DNA from: Rhabdaerophilum sp. SD176
GTDB lineage: Bacteria > Pseudomonadota > Alphaproteobacteria > Rhizobiales > Beijerinckiaceae
Direction: 5' to 3'
Assembly (NCBI RefSeq): GCF_030143245.1
Contig: NZ_JARJNS010000006.1
Location: forward strand, 62,001 to 126,000
DNA: 64,000 bases
Of the stretch, positions 50,838-60,070 are shown one piece after another. The translations under genes and the position numbers were made by a program. The number at the start of each line of letters is the position of its first letter. Within the stretch, counting starts at the first letter, position 1. Under the pieces are notes generated by a model. It was not told where the DNA came from. It did not search any database and saw only the letters and a program-made list of their open reading frames with translations.

Positions 50838-52136
50838 GTGTCCTTGCCCAAGCGTATTGCCGCCCTCCTGCTTGCCGGACTCGCAAGCCTGCTGGCCCTC
50901 CCCGCCAGGAGCCAGCCCGCGCCGGACAATGACCGGATCGAGGTGCGGGGCCGACACCTCGTCCGCCCCTCCGGCGAGATCTTCCTGATCCGCGGTATCG
51001 GGCTCGGCAACTGGCTGGTGCCGGAAGGCTATATGTTCAAGTTCAAGAAGGCGCGCTCGCCGACAGAGATCGCGCGCCTGTTTGCACTGGCGATCGGCGA
51101 GGAAGAAGCTGCCCGGTTCTGGACGCGGTTCCGCGAAAACTACATCACGGAAGAGGACGTCGCCTTCCTTGCCAAGGCCGGGTTCAACACCCTGCGTGTG
51201 CCGTTGCATTACCGGCTCTTCATGCCGGAAGCGCAGACCGTGCGTGGCAACGAACCGCTGGTCTTCGACGGGCCGGGCTGGGATTTGCTCGACCGGTTCA
51301 TCGGCTGGTGCCGCAAATACGGTCTCAAGGTCATCCTCGATGCCCATGCCGCCCCCGGCGGCCAGACCGGCATCAACCATGATGACGGAACAGGCTTTCC
51401 GCTGATGTTCTATGTCCCGCGCGAAAGCCGGCGGACCATTGCCTGGTGGGAGGAATTCGCCCGGCGCTACAAGGGCGATCCGACGATCCTCGGCTTCGAG
51501 TTGCTGAACGAACCGATCTCGACCTATCATGACGAGGACCGGCTGAACTGGCTACTCGAGCCTTTCTACAAGCAGGCCGTGGCGGCGATCCGCAAGATCG
51601 ACCCTGACCGCGTGATCATCCTGGCCGGTTCGCAATGGGATCAGAACCTCAAGATTTTCGAGCCTCCCTTCGCGCCAAACCTCGTCTATGTCTATCACCA
51701 GTTCTGGTCATCGACGCGGCGGGATGCGATCGAGGATTACATCCATTTCTCGCTGAAGAACAACGCACCGGTCTTTCTCGGCGAGGCGGGGGAATTCAAC
51801 AACCGCTGGAACGAGGCGTATCGCCTGCTCAACGAACGGCATGGGTTCGGCTGGTCCTACTGGACCTACAAGAACCTCGATTCCCGCTCGACCATTGCCA
51901 GCATCCGCCAACCCGGGGGCTGGTCGAAAATGGCAGCGCTCGGCTCGATGCCGGTGCCGGACCTTGCCCGTGCCGGCCTGACGCGGGACGAGGCACGCCG
52001 CATCCTCGATGCCTATCTCGAGGCGATGCTGTTCCGGAATATCGAGATCCGCCCCTGCTATCTGCGCTCGCTCGGGCTGTCTCCCGAACTCGAACCCGCC
52101 TGTGCCGCCGAACGTCTGGCCGGCAGGGGCGACTGA
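50838..52136 (+). CDS. Secreted glycoside hydrolase family 5 enzyme
   Basis: This 432-residue TIM-barrel glycosidase has a signal peptide (residues 1-25, AALLLAGLASLLALPARSQ). GH5 landmarks are GIGLGNWLVPEGY, LDAHAAPGGQ, the acid/base Glu225 in FELLNEPIS and the nucleophile Glu316 in VFLGEAGEF. The exo-beta-1,3-glucanase branch of GH5 seems likeliest from the HAAPGGQ motif, which would connect it to the NdvB/C glucan genes 27 kb away. GTG 50838 with GGAG upstream is the best start. Confidence 0.87.
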   Translation: MSLPKRIAALLLAGLASLLALPARSQPAPDNDRIEVRGRHLVRPSGEIFLIRGIGLGNWLVPEGYMFKFKKARSPTEIARLFALAIGEEEAARFWTRFRENYITEEDVAFLAKAGFNTLRVPLHYRLFMPEAQTVRGNEPLVFDGPGWDLLDRFIGWCRKYGLKVILDAHAAPGGQTGINHDDGTGFPLMFYVPRESRRTIAWWEEFARRYKGDPTILGFELLNEPISTYHDEDRLNWLLEPFYKQAVAAIRKIDPDRVIILAGSQWDQNLKIFEPPFAPNLVYVYHQFWSSTRRDAIEDYIHFSLKNNAPVFLGEAGEFNNRWNEAYRLLNERHGFGWSYWTYKNLDSRSTIASIRQPGGWSKMAALGSMPVPDLARAGLTRDEARRILDAYLEAMLFRNIEIRPCYLRSLGLSPELEPACAAERLAGRGD

Positions 52137-52155
52137 CGCGAGGCGCCCTGTAAAG

Positions 52156-52175
52156 ACCACGCATTTCTACGTGGT
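52156..52175 (+). terminator. Weak hairpin after the GH5 gene
   Basis: ACCACG (52156-52161) pairs with CGTGGT (52170-52175), 20 bp after the GH5 stop. A second short CCAAAG/CTTTGG pair follows at 52183-52210. Neither has a T-run, so termination is uncertain. Confidence 0.3.
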
Positions 52176-52324
52176 TCTGGCCCCAAAGTGACGCTCCGGA
52201 ACCGCTTTGGCCGCGACAATGCTTGACTTTCTCAAGGGCGGCACGCTGTTAGTCCGCCCGTCGGCCGGTTCCGCCTGCGCGACCCAGGTCCTCCAAACGG
52301 GAACGCGCCCGGAACAAGAACACG

Positions 52325-53698
52325 ATGAGCGCCCTGAAGGCCAACGCGACGACCGCTTTCTCGCTGGCAGCACTGACAGCCTTGCTGCTCTGGCCCGCCT
52401 TCTGGAACGGCGCCCCGCTCTTCTATTATGACAGCGTCGACTATCTCGAGATGCCGTTCACCGGCAGCCTGCCCGTGTTCCGGACCGCGCCGTATGGCTG
52501 GTTCCAGTGGTTTGCCCGGATCTCCGGCAGCCTCTGGACGCCCCTCGTCCTGCAGGCGCTGATGGTCGCCACCATGGTTTGGCTCTCGGCCCGCAGCTTC
52601 GTGCCAAGGCTGCCGTCCTGGCTGTTCCTGCTCGGCGCCGGCCTGCTGGCCGCCGTCACCGGCTGGGCCTGGTATGTCAGCCAGATCATGGCGGATGCGG
52701 TGACCGGCGCGGTGCTGCTGGCTGCTGTCGCGCTGCTCTGCGGCGAGCGCCTGCCACGCGGCCAGAGATGGCTGCTGATCGGGCTGACAGCGATCGGGAC
52801 ATCCTTCCATCTCAGCCATCTCGCCGTCGTTTGCGGGCTTTTCATAGCCGGCGCTGCGGCGCGGATGATCCTCAGCCTGCGGCGGATTTCGGCCCCTCTC
52901 CGGCTCGGAGACCTCGCCGCCACAATCATCATCGCCATCGTCATTGCGGTCACTGCGAATTACACCGCGACCGGGCGCATCTTCCTTTTCCGCGACCCCG
53001 CCAATCTGCGGCTCGCCCTTTTTGTCGAGACCGGCCTCGTGCAGCGCTATCTCGATGATGTCTGCCCGGGCAATGACAAGGCCTCGCTCCTCTGCCCGTA
53101 TCGGAAGCGGCTCCCGACCACTGCGAATGCCTATCTCTGGAACACGTTCGGTCCGTTCCACGAGCTTGGTGGCTGGCAGAGCGAGCCGCACAAGCAGGAA
53201 GCCAAGGTCATCGTCCGGGAAATCCTGAACCGCTACCCGGGCGAGACCTTCAGCCGTCTCGGCAAGGCGGCCGTCGTGCAGTTCCGCATGGTCGAGACCG
53301 GCGATGGCATCCGGCCCATGCACTGGCATCTGGAGAAGCCCATCCGCCGTCTCTATCCCGGTTCCATCGAGGAATTCCTCGGCGCAAGGCAACAGGTGAT
53401 GATCGACTTTCACAGCTATGCCGCGAGAGATACGATCCTCTACTGGACATCACTTTTCGCGATGCTGTTCTTCGCGATCAGCCGGTGGCTCTCCGGCAGT
53501 CGCTGGCCGGCAATGGCCGCTCTGTTCGTGTTCCTCGCCCTTGCCGGAAACGCTGTTGTCTGCGGGGCGTTCTCGAACCCGAACCACCGCTATCAGGGTC
53601 GTGTCGCATGGCTTCCCCTGCTCCTCGTTCTGCTTTCCGGCGCCGAGATGGCGGGCCTGCGCCTGAGCAGGGATATGCCAGGCCCTGCCGAGGGCTGA
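52325..53698 (+). CDS. Polytopic membrane protein of unknown function (GT-C-like appearance)
   Basis: This 457-residue protein has roughly ten to eleven membrane helices and a soluble loop at about residues 230-340 (DDVCPGNDKASLLCPYRKRLPTTANAYLWNTFG). The N-terminal loop FYYDSVDYLEMPFTGSLPVFRTAPYGWFQW contains an acidic DxxDY after the first helix, as in GT-C glycosyltransferases. That resemblance is by eye only. The gene stands alone between GH5 and the ABC operon. I do not recognise the family. Confidence 0.7.
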   Translation: MSALKANATTAFSLAALTALLLWPAFWNGAPLFYYDSVDYLEMPFTGSLPVFRTAPYGWFQWFARISGSLWTPLVLQALMVATMVWLSARSFVPRLPSWLFLLGAGLLAAVTGWAWYVSQIMADAVTGAVLLAAVALLCGERLPRGQRWLLIGLTAIGTSFHLSHLAVVCGLFIAGAAARMILSLRRISAPLRLGDLAATIIIAIVIAVTANYTATGRIFLFRDPANLRLALFVETGLVQRYLDDVCPGNDKASLLCPYRKRLPTTANAYLWNTFGPFHELGGWQSEPHKQEAKVIVREILNRYPGETFSRLGKAAVVQFRMVETGDGIRPMHWHLEKPIRRLYPGSIEEFLGARQQVMIDFHSYAARDTILYWTSLFAMLFFAISRWLSGSRWPAMAALFVFLALAGNAVVCGAFSNPNHRYQGRVAWLPLLLVLLSGAEMAGLRLSRDMPGPAEG

Positions 53699-53821
53699 CA
53701 GGCCGATTTACAGAGCGGCCAGCGAAAGATCTGGTCTGAGGCATTGTTGCTGAACAAAGTCAGTTTGCCTATTTTTTAAGCGTTTTTTTACAGCCGGACC
53801 TGAACCGCATACAGAACTGGC

Positions 53822-53837
53822 CGGCATGCCCCTTGCT
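53822..53837 (+). promoter_or_regulatory. Sigma-54-type promoter before the ABC/ureide operon
   Basis: CGGCATGCCCCTTGCT matches the RpoN consensus TGGCAYG-N4-TTGCW at all informative positions except the first T. The GG (-24) and GC (-12) dinucleotides are correctly spaced. Transcription would start near 53848, about 50 bp before the ATG at 53899. This fits nitrogen-limited expression. Confidence 0.6.
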
Positions 53838-53898
53838 TGTCCTGAGGCAGAAACCGGATCGCGCCTGCGAACCGGACCAGCAACAGGAGAGCCAGGGT

Positions 53899-54966
53899 AT
53901 GACCAAGATTGTGACAACCGACAGCGCCGGAACACGCCTGACCCGCCGGACCTTGCTCCATACCGGCGCGGCCCTCGGGGCCGGGATCGCCATGCCCGGC
54001 ATCCTGCGGGCGCAGGCGCGCGAGATCGTCATCGGCGGCGCCGCAAGCCACAAGCCCTGGGTCGAAGCCCATGTGATGCCGGCCTTCGAAAAGAAGTACA
54101 ATGCGAGGATCACCTTCGAAGGCACGAAGTCGCTCGTAAACCTCGAGAAAATGCAGAAGAACAAGGACAAGCCCTATCTCTCCATCGTGCAGATGGACGA
54201 CCCGGTCATGATTCTTGCCGTCAAGGAAGGCCTGCTCGAGCCGATCACGCCGGCCAAGGTGCCGAACATGGCGAAGCTCAAGCCCGGCACCGTGCATATG
54301 AACGGGATGTGGGCGAACTATCTCCAGCCCTGGCAGGGCATTGCCTACAACACCAATGTGCTGAAGACGCCGCCGACCTCGTGGGCCGAAGCGCTCGATC
54401 CGAAATTCAAGGGCCGGATCATCGTGCCGTCGCTTCAGAATACGGAAGGCCTGCCGAACCTCTTCATGTTCGCGCATCTCGCCACCGGCAAGCCCATGAC
54501 GGAAGCCTACAAGGACATCGACGCCGCCTTCCGCGAAATCAAGAAGCTCAAGCCGAACCTGCTGACCGTCTACAGCCAGATGCCACAGGCCTTCTCGCTG
54601 CTGGAGCAGGGCGAAGCGCACATGATCCTGGGCGCGCTGTCTTCCTTCGGGATGCAGCGCCGGCTCGACGGCGCGCCGGTTTCCATGGCCGCGCCGAAAG
54701 AAGGCATTTTCCCGGTTCCCTCGGGCATCGCCGTCGTCAAGGGCGGGCCGAACATGGAACTGGCCCTCGCCTATATCAACGAATTGCTGGGAGCCGAGGT
54801 CCAGTCCAAGATTGCCCCGCCGACTTTCGCCCTGCCCACCAATGTCGATGCACCGGTTCCGCCGGGCATGCCGACCGATGCGAAGATCCACACGATCGAC
54901 TGGGCCTTCGTGGCCGAGAACCGCAACGAGTGGGTGAAGCGCTGGGACCGCGAAATGGCCAGCTGA
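53899..54966 (+). CDS. ABC transporter substrate-binding protein (spermidine/putrescine-type)
   Basis: This 355-residue periplasmic receptor of the PotD/PotF/Fe3+-type family has a Tat-like signal (RLTRRTLLHTGAALGAGIAMP). Core segments include GMWANYLQPWQGIAYNTNVLKTPPTSWAEALDPKFKGRI and PSGIAVVKGGPNMELALAYIN. The ligand is unknown; downstream enzymes suggest a nitrogenous compound such as a ureide or hydantoin. It is the first gene of an eight-gene plus-strand operon behind a sigma-54-like promoter. Confidence 0.87.
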   Translation: MTKIVTTDSAGTRLTRRTLLHTGAALGAGIAMPGILRAQAREIVIGGAASHKPWVEAHVMPAFEKKYNARITFEGTKSLVNLEKMQKNKDKPYLSIVQMDDPVMILAVKEGLLEPITPAKVPNMAKLKPGTVHMNGMWANYLQPWQGIAYNTNVLKTPPTSWAEALDPKFKGRIIVPSLQNTEGLPNLFMFAHLATGKPMTEAYKDIDAAFREIKKLKPNLLTVYSQMPQAFSLLEQGEAHMILGALSSFGMQRRLDGAPVSMAAPKEGIFPVPSGIAVVKGGPNMELALAYINELLGAEVQSKIAPPTFALPTNVDAPVPPGMPTDAKIHTIDWAFVAENRNEWVKRWDREMAS

Positions 54967-55012
54967 GGCTGGCCTTGCGCCCCTCCCTCTCTCGATCCGA
55001 ACAGGCCTGACC

Positions 55013-56089
55013 ATGAACCCCGCCCCGTTTCTTGATATCCGGAAGGCGAGCAAGGATTTCGGATCTGGGCCTGTCCTTGACGGAGTCGACCTGGCGGTCT
55101 CGCGCGGCGAGTTCATCTCGCTGCTCGGCCCTTCGGGCTGCGGCAAGACCACCCTGCTGCGGATCATCGCAGGCTTGACGGCAGCCGATGGCGGAATCGT
55201 CACGCTTGACGGGCAGGAGATTTCCCGCCTTCCGCCGCATCGGCGCGATGTGGGCGTGGTTTTCCAGAACTACGCCCTCTTCCCGCATCTCACCGTGGCG
55301 GAGAACATCGCCTTCGGGCTCCGGGCCAAGGGTGCGCCGGCCGCGGAGATCACGGCGACGGTCGAGCGCTTCCTGACGCTGATCCATATGGAGGCTCTTG
55401 CCGGTCGCTCGGTCCGGGCCCTGTCGGGCGGCCAGCAGCAACGCGTGGCGGTCGCCCGGGCCCTTGCGACGAAGCCCAAACTGCTTCTGCTCGACGAGCC
55501 GTTCTCGGCGCTCGACCGCAAGCTGCGCGAGACAATGCAGATCGACCTGCGCCGGCTGCTGCGCGAACTTGGCACCACGGCGATTTTCGTCACCCATGAC
55601 CAGGACGAGGCGCTGATCATGTCAGACCGGATCGCAGTGATGAATCGCGGGCGGATCGAGCAGCTCGATACGCCGGAGGCGATCTATGCCCGGCCGGCAA
55701 CGCCATTCGCCCTCGAATTTGTCGGGCTCTCGACGCGGATTGCCGGCACAGTGACAGGCTATGATCCGGACGGCTTCGTCACGGTCGAGACGCCGCTCGG
55801 CACGATCCGTGGTCGTGGGCGGTTCGAGGTCGGGAGCCCGGTGCTGCTCGGTGTCAGGCCGGAGCGGATCCGGTTCGGCGCGGAAGACGGGGCGAATGTC
55901 GCCGCACCCGTTCTGACCGATATCGTCTTCCAGGGCGCGCGCATCCAGGCGCATTTCGCCAGCGCGGACCAGCGCCCCGTGATGATCGAGACCTCCGGCG
56001 CGTTGCCTGCCGGGCTGACGGCGGGATCGCCGGTCACGATTTCCTTCGCGGTCGAGGATACGATCGCCTATCCGCTGGCCGCAGCATGA
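55013..56089 (+). CDS. ABC transporter ATP-binding protein (PotA-type)
   Basis: This 358-residue importer ATPase has Walker A GPSGCGKTT, the signature LSGGQQQRVAVARAL, Walker B LLLLDEPFSALDRK and the switch His in VTHDQDEA. A TOBE-type regulatory domain occupies about residues 270-355. It powers uptake with the two permeases downstream. The stop overlaps the next start by 4 bases. Confidence 0.93.
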   Translation: MNPAPFLDIRKASKDFGSGPVLDGVDLAVSRGEFISLLGPSGCGKTTLLRIIAGLTAADGGIVTLDGQEISRLPPHRRDVGVVFQNYALFPHLTVAENIAFGLRAKGAPAAEITATVERFLTLIHMEALAGRSVRALSGGQQQRVAVARALATKPKLLLLDEPFSALDRKLRETMQIDLRRLLRELGTTAIFVTHDQDEALIMSDRIAVMNRGRIEQLDTPEAIYARPATPFALEFVGLSTRIAGTVTGYDPDGFVTVETPLGTIRGRGRFEVGSPVLLGVRPERIRFGAEDGANVAAPVLTDIVFQGARIQAHFASADQRPVMIETSGALPAGLTAGSPVTISFAVEDTIAYPLAAA

Positions 56090-56922
56090 TGCGCTGGCTC
56101 CCCCGCGACCGGATGCTGTGGCTCGCCGCGCCGGCCCTGTTCTATCTCGCCTTTTTCTATGCGATGCCGTTGATCTACCTGCTCGGACGCAGCGTGATCG
56201 GCCCGAACGGGCCGACCCTGTCGCTCTTCGCGGGCTTCTTCGCTGACGAGTATAACTGGCGCGTTATCGGCAACACCCTGCGGATCGCCCTGTTGGTGAC
56301 GCTGGTCTCACTTGTCATCGGCTATCCGGTCGCGCTCGCGCTTGCCCGGGCACGCGGACTGGCGCAGGTCATGCTGCTGACAGCCATCATCCTTCCCCTG
56401 TCCGTGGGCGTGGTGGTGAAGGCCTTTGCCTGGCAGATCGTGCTCCGGCGCGACGGGGCCATTGCCAAGCTGCTTGTCGCCACCGGCATCTGGGATGAGC
56501 CGCAACGGCTGCTCTTCACCGAGCCCGGCCTCGTGATCGGCGCCGCGAATGTCTTCCTGCCCTTCATGATCCTGCCGATCTATTCGGTGGTGAAGCTGAT
56601 CGATCCGCGCCTCTCCGAAGCCGGGGCGACCCTCGGCGCAAGCCCGATCTACCGCTTCCGCAAGATCATCCTGCCGCTGACCATGCCGGGGCTGATCAGC
56701 GGCATGGCCTTCGTGTTCTCGCTCTCGGTCTCGATGTTCGTCATTCCCAGCCTGTTGATGGGTGACCGGTTCCAGACCCTCGCCACCCTGACCGGCCGGT
56801 CCTTCCTGCTGATGCGCAACGAGGCGCTCGGCTCGGCTACCGCCGTCGTGCTGCTGGTGCTCGCGGTTTCGATCGTCGTCGGCTCGACGATCCTCTCGCG
56901 GCGGATCGGGAAAGCAGCATGA
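56086..56922 (+). CDS. ABC transporter permease (PotB-type)
   Basis: This 278-residue protein with six helices has the EAA loop SEAGATLGASPIYRFRKIILPLTMPGL (about residues 185-212), which docks to the ATPase. It overlaps both neighbours by 4 bases, so translation is coupled. It pairs with the PotC-type permease to form the channel. Confidence 0.92.
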   Translation: MMRWLPRDRMLWLAAPALFYLAFFYAMPLIYLLGRSVIGPNGPTLSLFAGFFADEYNWRVIGNTLRIALLVTLVSLVIGYPVALALARARGLAQVMLLTAIILPLSVGVVVKAFAWQIVLRRDGAIAKLLVATGIWDEPQRLLFTEPGLVIGAANVFLPFMILPIYSVVKLIDPRLSEAGATLGASPIYRFRKIILPLTMPGLISGMAFVFSLSVSMFVIPSLLMGDRFQTLATLTGRSFLLMRNEALGSATAVVLLVLAVSIVVGSTILSRRIGKAA

Positions 56923-57719
56923 CCGCGATAGAGAAGCTTGCCACAGCCCTGATCTGGACGATTGCCAGCCTGGCGGTGATCTTCCTCATGGCGCCGCTTG
57001 TGATCACGGTGGCGGTCTCCTTCGGCGATTCCACCGTATTCTCGCTGCCGCCGCCGGGCTGGTCGCTGCGCTGGTACGAGCGCCTGCCGACGACACGCGG
57101 CCTCGCCGCGTCGCTCTGGACCTCGGTGCAGATTGCCGCCCTCTCGACCCTCCTGGCGCTGATCCTCGGCACGCTTTGCGCGATCGCGCTGGTCCGCGGC
57201 ACATTCCCGGGGCGAGAGGCGATCACAACCTTCCTGATCTCGCCGCTGATGCTGCCGGGCCTCGTGGTTGGCATCGCGATGCTTCAGGGCTTCCGCGCCT
57301 TCGGCCTGCGCGATACCTGGACCAGCCTGCTGGTGGCGCATGTGATCATCACCATGCCCTATGTGGTGCGAACGGTCCTCGCAGCGCTCAGCCTGTTCGA
57401 TTTCACGCTGATCGAGGCGGCGCGCACGCTCGGCTGCTCGTATCTGCAAGCCATCCGGAAGGTGCTGGTGCCTGCGCTGGCGCCGGCATTCCTCACCTCG
57501 GGGATGTTCGCCTTCCTCGCCTCTATGGACAATTACCCGATCTCGATCTTCTTTACAGATGCCTGGACAAAAACCCTGCCGATCCAGATGCTGCAGCTGG
57601 TGGAGGAACGCCCCGATCCGATGATTGCCGCCGTCTCGACCCTGCTTATCCTGCTGGCTGTTCTGGCCATGATCGTCGGCGACCGGCTGGTCGGGCTGAA
57701 GCGGCTGGCGGATTTCTGA
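56919..57719 (+). CDS. ABC transporter permease (PotC-type)
   Basis: This 266-residue protein with six helices has the EAA loop IEAARTLGCSYLQAIRKVLVPALAPAF (about residues 168-194). It is the second channel subunit of the importer. Its stop lies 3 bp before the deacetylase-fold gene, tying transport to the catabolic enzymes. Confidence 0.92.
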   Translation: MTAIEKLATALIWTIASLAVIFLMAPLVITVAVSFGDSTVFSLPPPGWSLRWYERLPTTRGLAASLWTSVQIAALSTLLALILGTLCAIALVRGTFPGREAITTFLISPLMLPGLVVGIAMLQGFRAFGLRDTWTSLLVAHVIITMPYVVRTVLAALSLFDFTLIEAARTLGCSYLQAIRKVLVPALAPAFLTSGMFAFLASMDNYPISIFFTDAWTKTLPIQMLQLVEERPDPMIAAVSTLLILLAVLAMIVGDRLVGLKRLADF

Positions 57720-57722
57720 TCA

Positions 57723-58688
57723 ATGACGCCTTCCCTCCCCTGGCTTGAGCCGACCGACCGCGATTTCGAAGGCTACCGGCACGGCGAACCCGATATCCGC
57801 TGGCCCGGCGGGGCCCGGCTGGCGGTTTCGGTGGTCGTCAATGTCGAGGAAGGCGCAGAACTGGCAATTTCTGCCGGGGACGAGGCCAACGAGGCGATCT
57901 ACGAGGCGCATGAACGGACAGAAGGCGTGCGGGATCTCTGCATGGAGAGCCATTACGAATATGGCACAAGGCGCGGCTGGTCGCGGATCCGGGCGGCGCT
58001 GAAGGCCCATCAGGTCCGGGCGACACTCAATGCCTGCGGCCGGGCTTTGGCCCATTCGCCCTGGATCGCCGCCGAGGCCGTGGCTGACGGGCACGAGATT
58101 TCCGCCCATGGCTGGCGCTGGGAGCGGCATGTCCATATGGACGAGGCGACGGAACGCCGTGCGATTGCGCGGACCGTGACCGCCATTTCCGCCAGTGCGG
58201 GCAGCCCGCCCCGGGGCTGGCACACGCGCTCGGCCACCTCGCCGAATACCCGCCGCCTGCTGATCGAGCATGGCGGATTCCTGTATGATTCCAACGCCTA
58301 TAACGATGATTGCCCCTTCATGGCCCATGAGCGCGGGCGCGATCTCGTGATCCTGCCCTATGCGTTCGACACGAATGACATGCGGTTCCAGCCCGGCGGG
58401 GCCTTCGTGCAGGGCGATGATTTCGCCGCCTACTGCATCGCCGCGTTCGACCGCCTGTATCGCGAGGGTGCCGACGCGCCGCGCATGCTCTCGATCGGGC
58501 TTCATCTCCGGATCATCGGACGCCCGGCCCGGATCGGTGGGCTGGAGCGCCTGCTGGCGCATATGGCCGGCAAGCCGGGCGTCTGGTTCGCCCGGCGCGA
58601 CGAGATCGCCATGGCGTGGCGGGCCGGGCTCGGCCTGCCCGCCTGGGCGCCGCGCCCTTCCCTCTCCGCCTTCGAGGTCACTCCATGA
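57723..58688 (+). CDS. Polysaccharide-deacetylase-fold hydrolase, PuuE (allantoinase)-like
   Basis: This 321-residue NodB-fold hydrolase has the PuuE-type variants of the motifs: VVNVEEGAE at motif 1, EISAHGWRWERH at motif 2 and RGWHTRSATSPNTRRLL at motif 3, then GGFLYDSNAYNDDCPF. PuuE hydrolyses allantoin without a classical amidohydrolase site. An amide or cyclic ureide substrate fits the neighbouring amidase, racemase-fold and hydantoinase genes better than a polysaccharide. There is no signal peptide. It overlaps the amidase start by 4 bases. Confidence 0.83.
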   Translation: MTPSLPWLEPTDRDFEGYRHGEPDIRWPGGARLAVSVVVNVEEGAELAISAGDEANEAIYEAHERTEGVRDLCMESHYEYGTRRGWSRIRAALKAHQVRATLNACGRALAHSPWIAAEAVADGHEISAHGWRWERHVHMDEATERRAIARTVTAISASAGSPPRGWHTRSATSPNTRRLLIEHGGFLYDSNAYNDDCPFMAHERGRDLVILPYAFDTNDMRFQPGGAFVQGDDFAAYCIAAFDRLYREGADAPRMLSIGLHLRIIGRPARIGGLERLLAHMAGKPGVWFARRDEIAMAWRAGLGLPAWAPRPSLSAFEVTP

Positions 58689-60070
58689 ACCGTGGGCGCG
58701 ACATAGCCGCCGCCGTGCAGGGGGGCAGGCTCGACCCCGTCCAGCTGGCGCGGGAGGCGGCGGCGGCCTGTATCGCCAGCCAGGGCCAACTCAACGCACT
58801 GACCGTGATCGACGGCGCGCGGGCAGAGGCCGAGGCAGCGGCGATCCCGGCTCGTCTGGCAGCCGGCGAGAGCCTGCCGCTGGCTGGCGTGCCGATCGTG
58901 GTCAAGGACAATATCTGGGTCGGCGGCTGGCGGATCACCCAAGGCTCGATGGCCTTCCGCGATCATATCGCCCCACGTGATGCCCTCTGTGTCGAGCGCG
59001 CCCGGAAAGCCGGTGCGGTGGTCGTGGCGATCGGGCATTGCCCGGAATTCGCCTGCAAGGGCAATACGCGCTCGCCGCTCCACGGGGTGACGCATCACCC
59101 GATGGATCCGGACCTGACGCCGGGTGGCTCCTCGGGGGGCAATGTCGCCATCGTCGCGGCCGGCGCGGTGCCGATGTCGATTGGCACGGATGGCGGCGGA
59201 TCGAGCCGCCGCCCGCCGGCTCATTGCGGGCTGGTCGGGTTCAAGCCGAGCTACGGTGCCATCCCGCACCCGTTCGGTTTTGCCGAGCCGTTCTGGTGGA
59301 TCACCTGCATCGCGCCGATCACGCTTGATGTGGCCGATGCGGCGCTGCTCTTCGCCGCGATGGCGGGTCCGGACCTGCGGGATCCGGAAAGCCGGATGAT
59401 CATGCCTCTGCGGAATGAGGACATGAAGGGCTTCCGCCTGGCATGGCATCCGACCCTCGGCCTCGACGCGCCGGTCGATTCCGATGTGGCGGAAGTCTGT
59501 GACCGCGCCATCGCAGCGCTACGACAGGCGGGATTGCGTATCGCCGGCGCTGCTCCGGCATGGCCGGCGCCCGCGCTTCGGTCGAGCCTCGCCGCGATCC
59601 AGTTTGCCGGGCTCGCGGCCTTGCATGGCGAGGCCTATCGCCGGGATCCGGAGCTGACGGATCCGGATGTCGCGGTCCAGATCGAGCAGGGCTTTGCCGC
59701 GAAGGGCACGGATGTCGCGCTCGGGCTGGAGGCGAGCCAGCAGATCCGCCGAGCGCTGGGCGCCTTCTTCGTCGAGCATGACCTCCTGCTCTCCCCCACC
59801 ACCCCTTGCGTTGCGTGGCCACATGCCCAGCTCGGCCCGCCGGAAATCGGCGGCAAGCCGGTCGACCCGCGTGGCCATGCGGCTTTCACGCCCCTCTTCA
59901 ACCATGGCCAGAACCCGGCCCTCTCGATCCCCTGCGGACGCGGCCGCGATGGCTTGCCGGTCGGCCTGCAGATTGCCGGTGCCGTGGGCGAGGATTACCG
60001 CGTCCTCACCTTTGCCGCCGAAGCCGAACGCATCCTCGCTGAAGCGGGGCTCTGGGCGGGGCTACCATGA
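58685..60070 (+). CDS. Amidase signature (AS) family hydrolase
   Basis: This 461-residue amidase has the Ser-Ser-Lys apparatus: Lys in GVPIVVKDNIWV, the Gly/Ser block PGGSSGGNVA, and the nucleophile region in IGTDGGGSSRRPPAHCGLVGFKP. Family members hydrolyse amides, carbamoyl compounds or 1-carboxybiuret (AtzE). Here it probably releases ammonia from a carbamoyl or amide intermediate. ATG 58685 overlaps the previous stop, and its own stop overlaps the next start. Confidence 0.9.
   Translation: MNRGRDIAAAVQGGRLDPVQLAREAAAACIASQGQLNALTVIDGARAEAEAAAIPARLAAGESLPLAGVPIVVKDNIWVGGWRITQGSMAFRDHIAPRDALCVERARKAGAVVVAIGHCPEFACKGNTRSPLHGVTHHPMDPDLTPGGSSGGNVAIVAAGAVPMSIGTDGGGSSRRPPAHCGLVGFKPSYGAIPHPFGFAEPFWWITCIAPITLDVADAALLFAAMAGPDLRDPESRMIMPLRNEDMKGFRLAWHPTLGLDAPVDSDVAEVCDRAIAALRQAGLRIAGAAPAWPAPALRSSLAAIQFAGLAALHGEAYRRDPELTDPDVAVQIEQGFAAKGTDVALGLEASQQIRRALGAFFVEHDLLLSPTTPCVAWPHAQLGPPEIGGKPVDPRGHAAFTPLFNHGQNPALSIPCGRGRDGLPVGLQIAGAVGEDYRVLTFAAEAERILAEAGLWAGLP

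Noticed and set aside
53788-55203. A 471-residue minus-strand frame across the ABC binding protein.
   Set aside because: Antisense to a gene with signal peptide and family motifs; the frame lacks any recognisable pattern.
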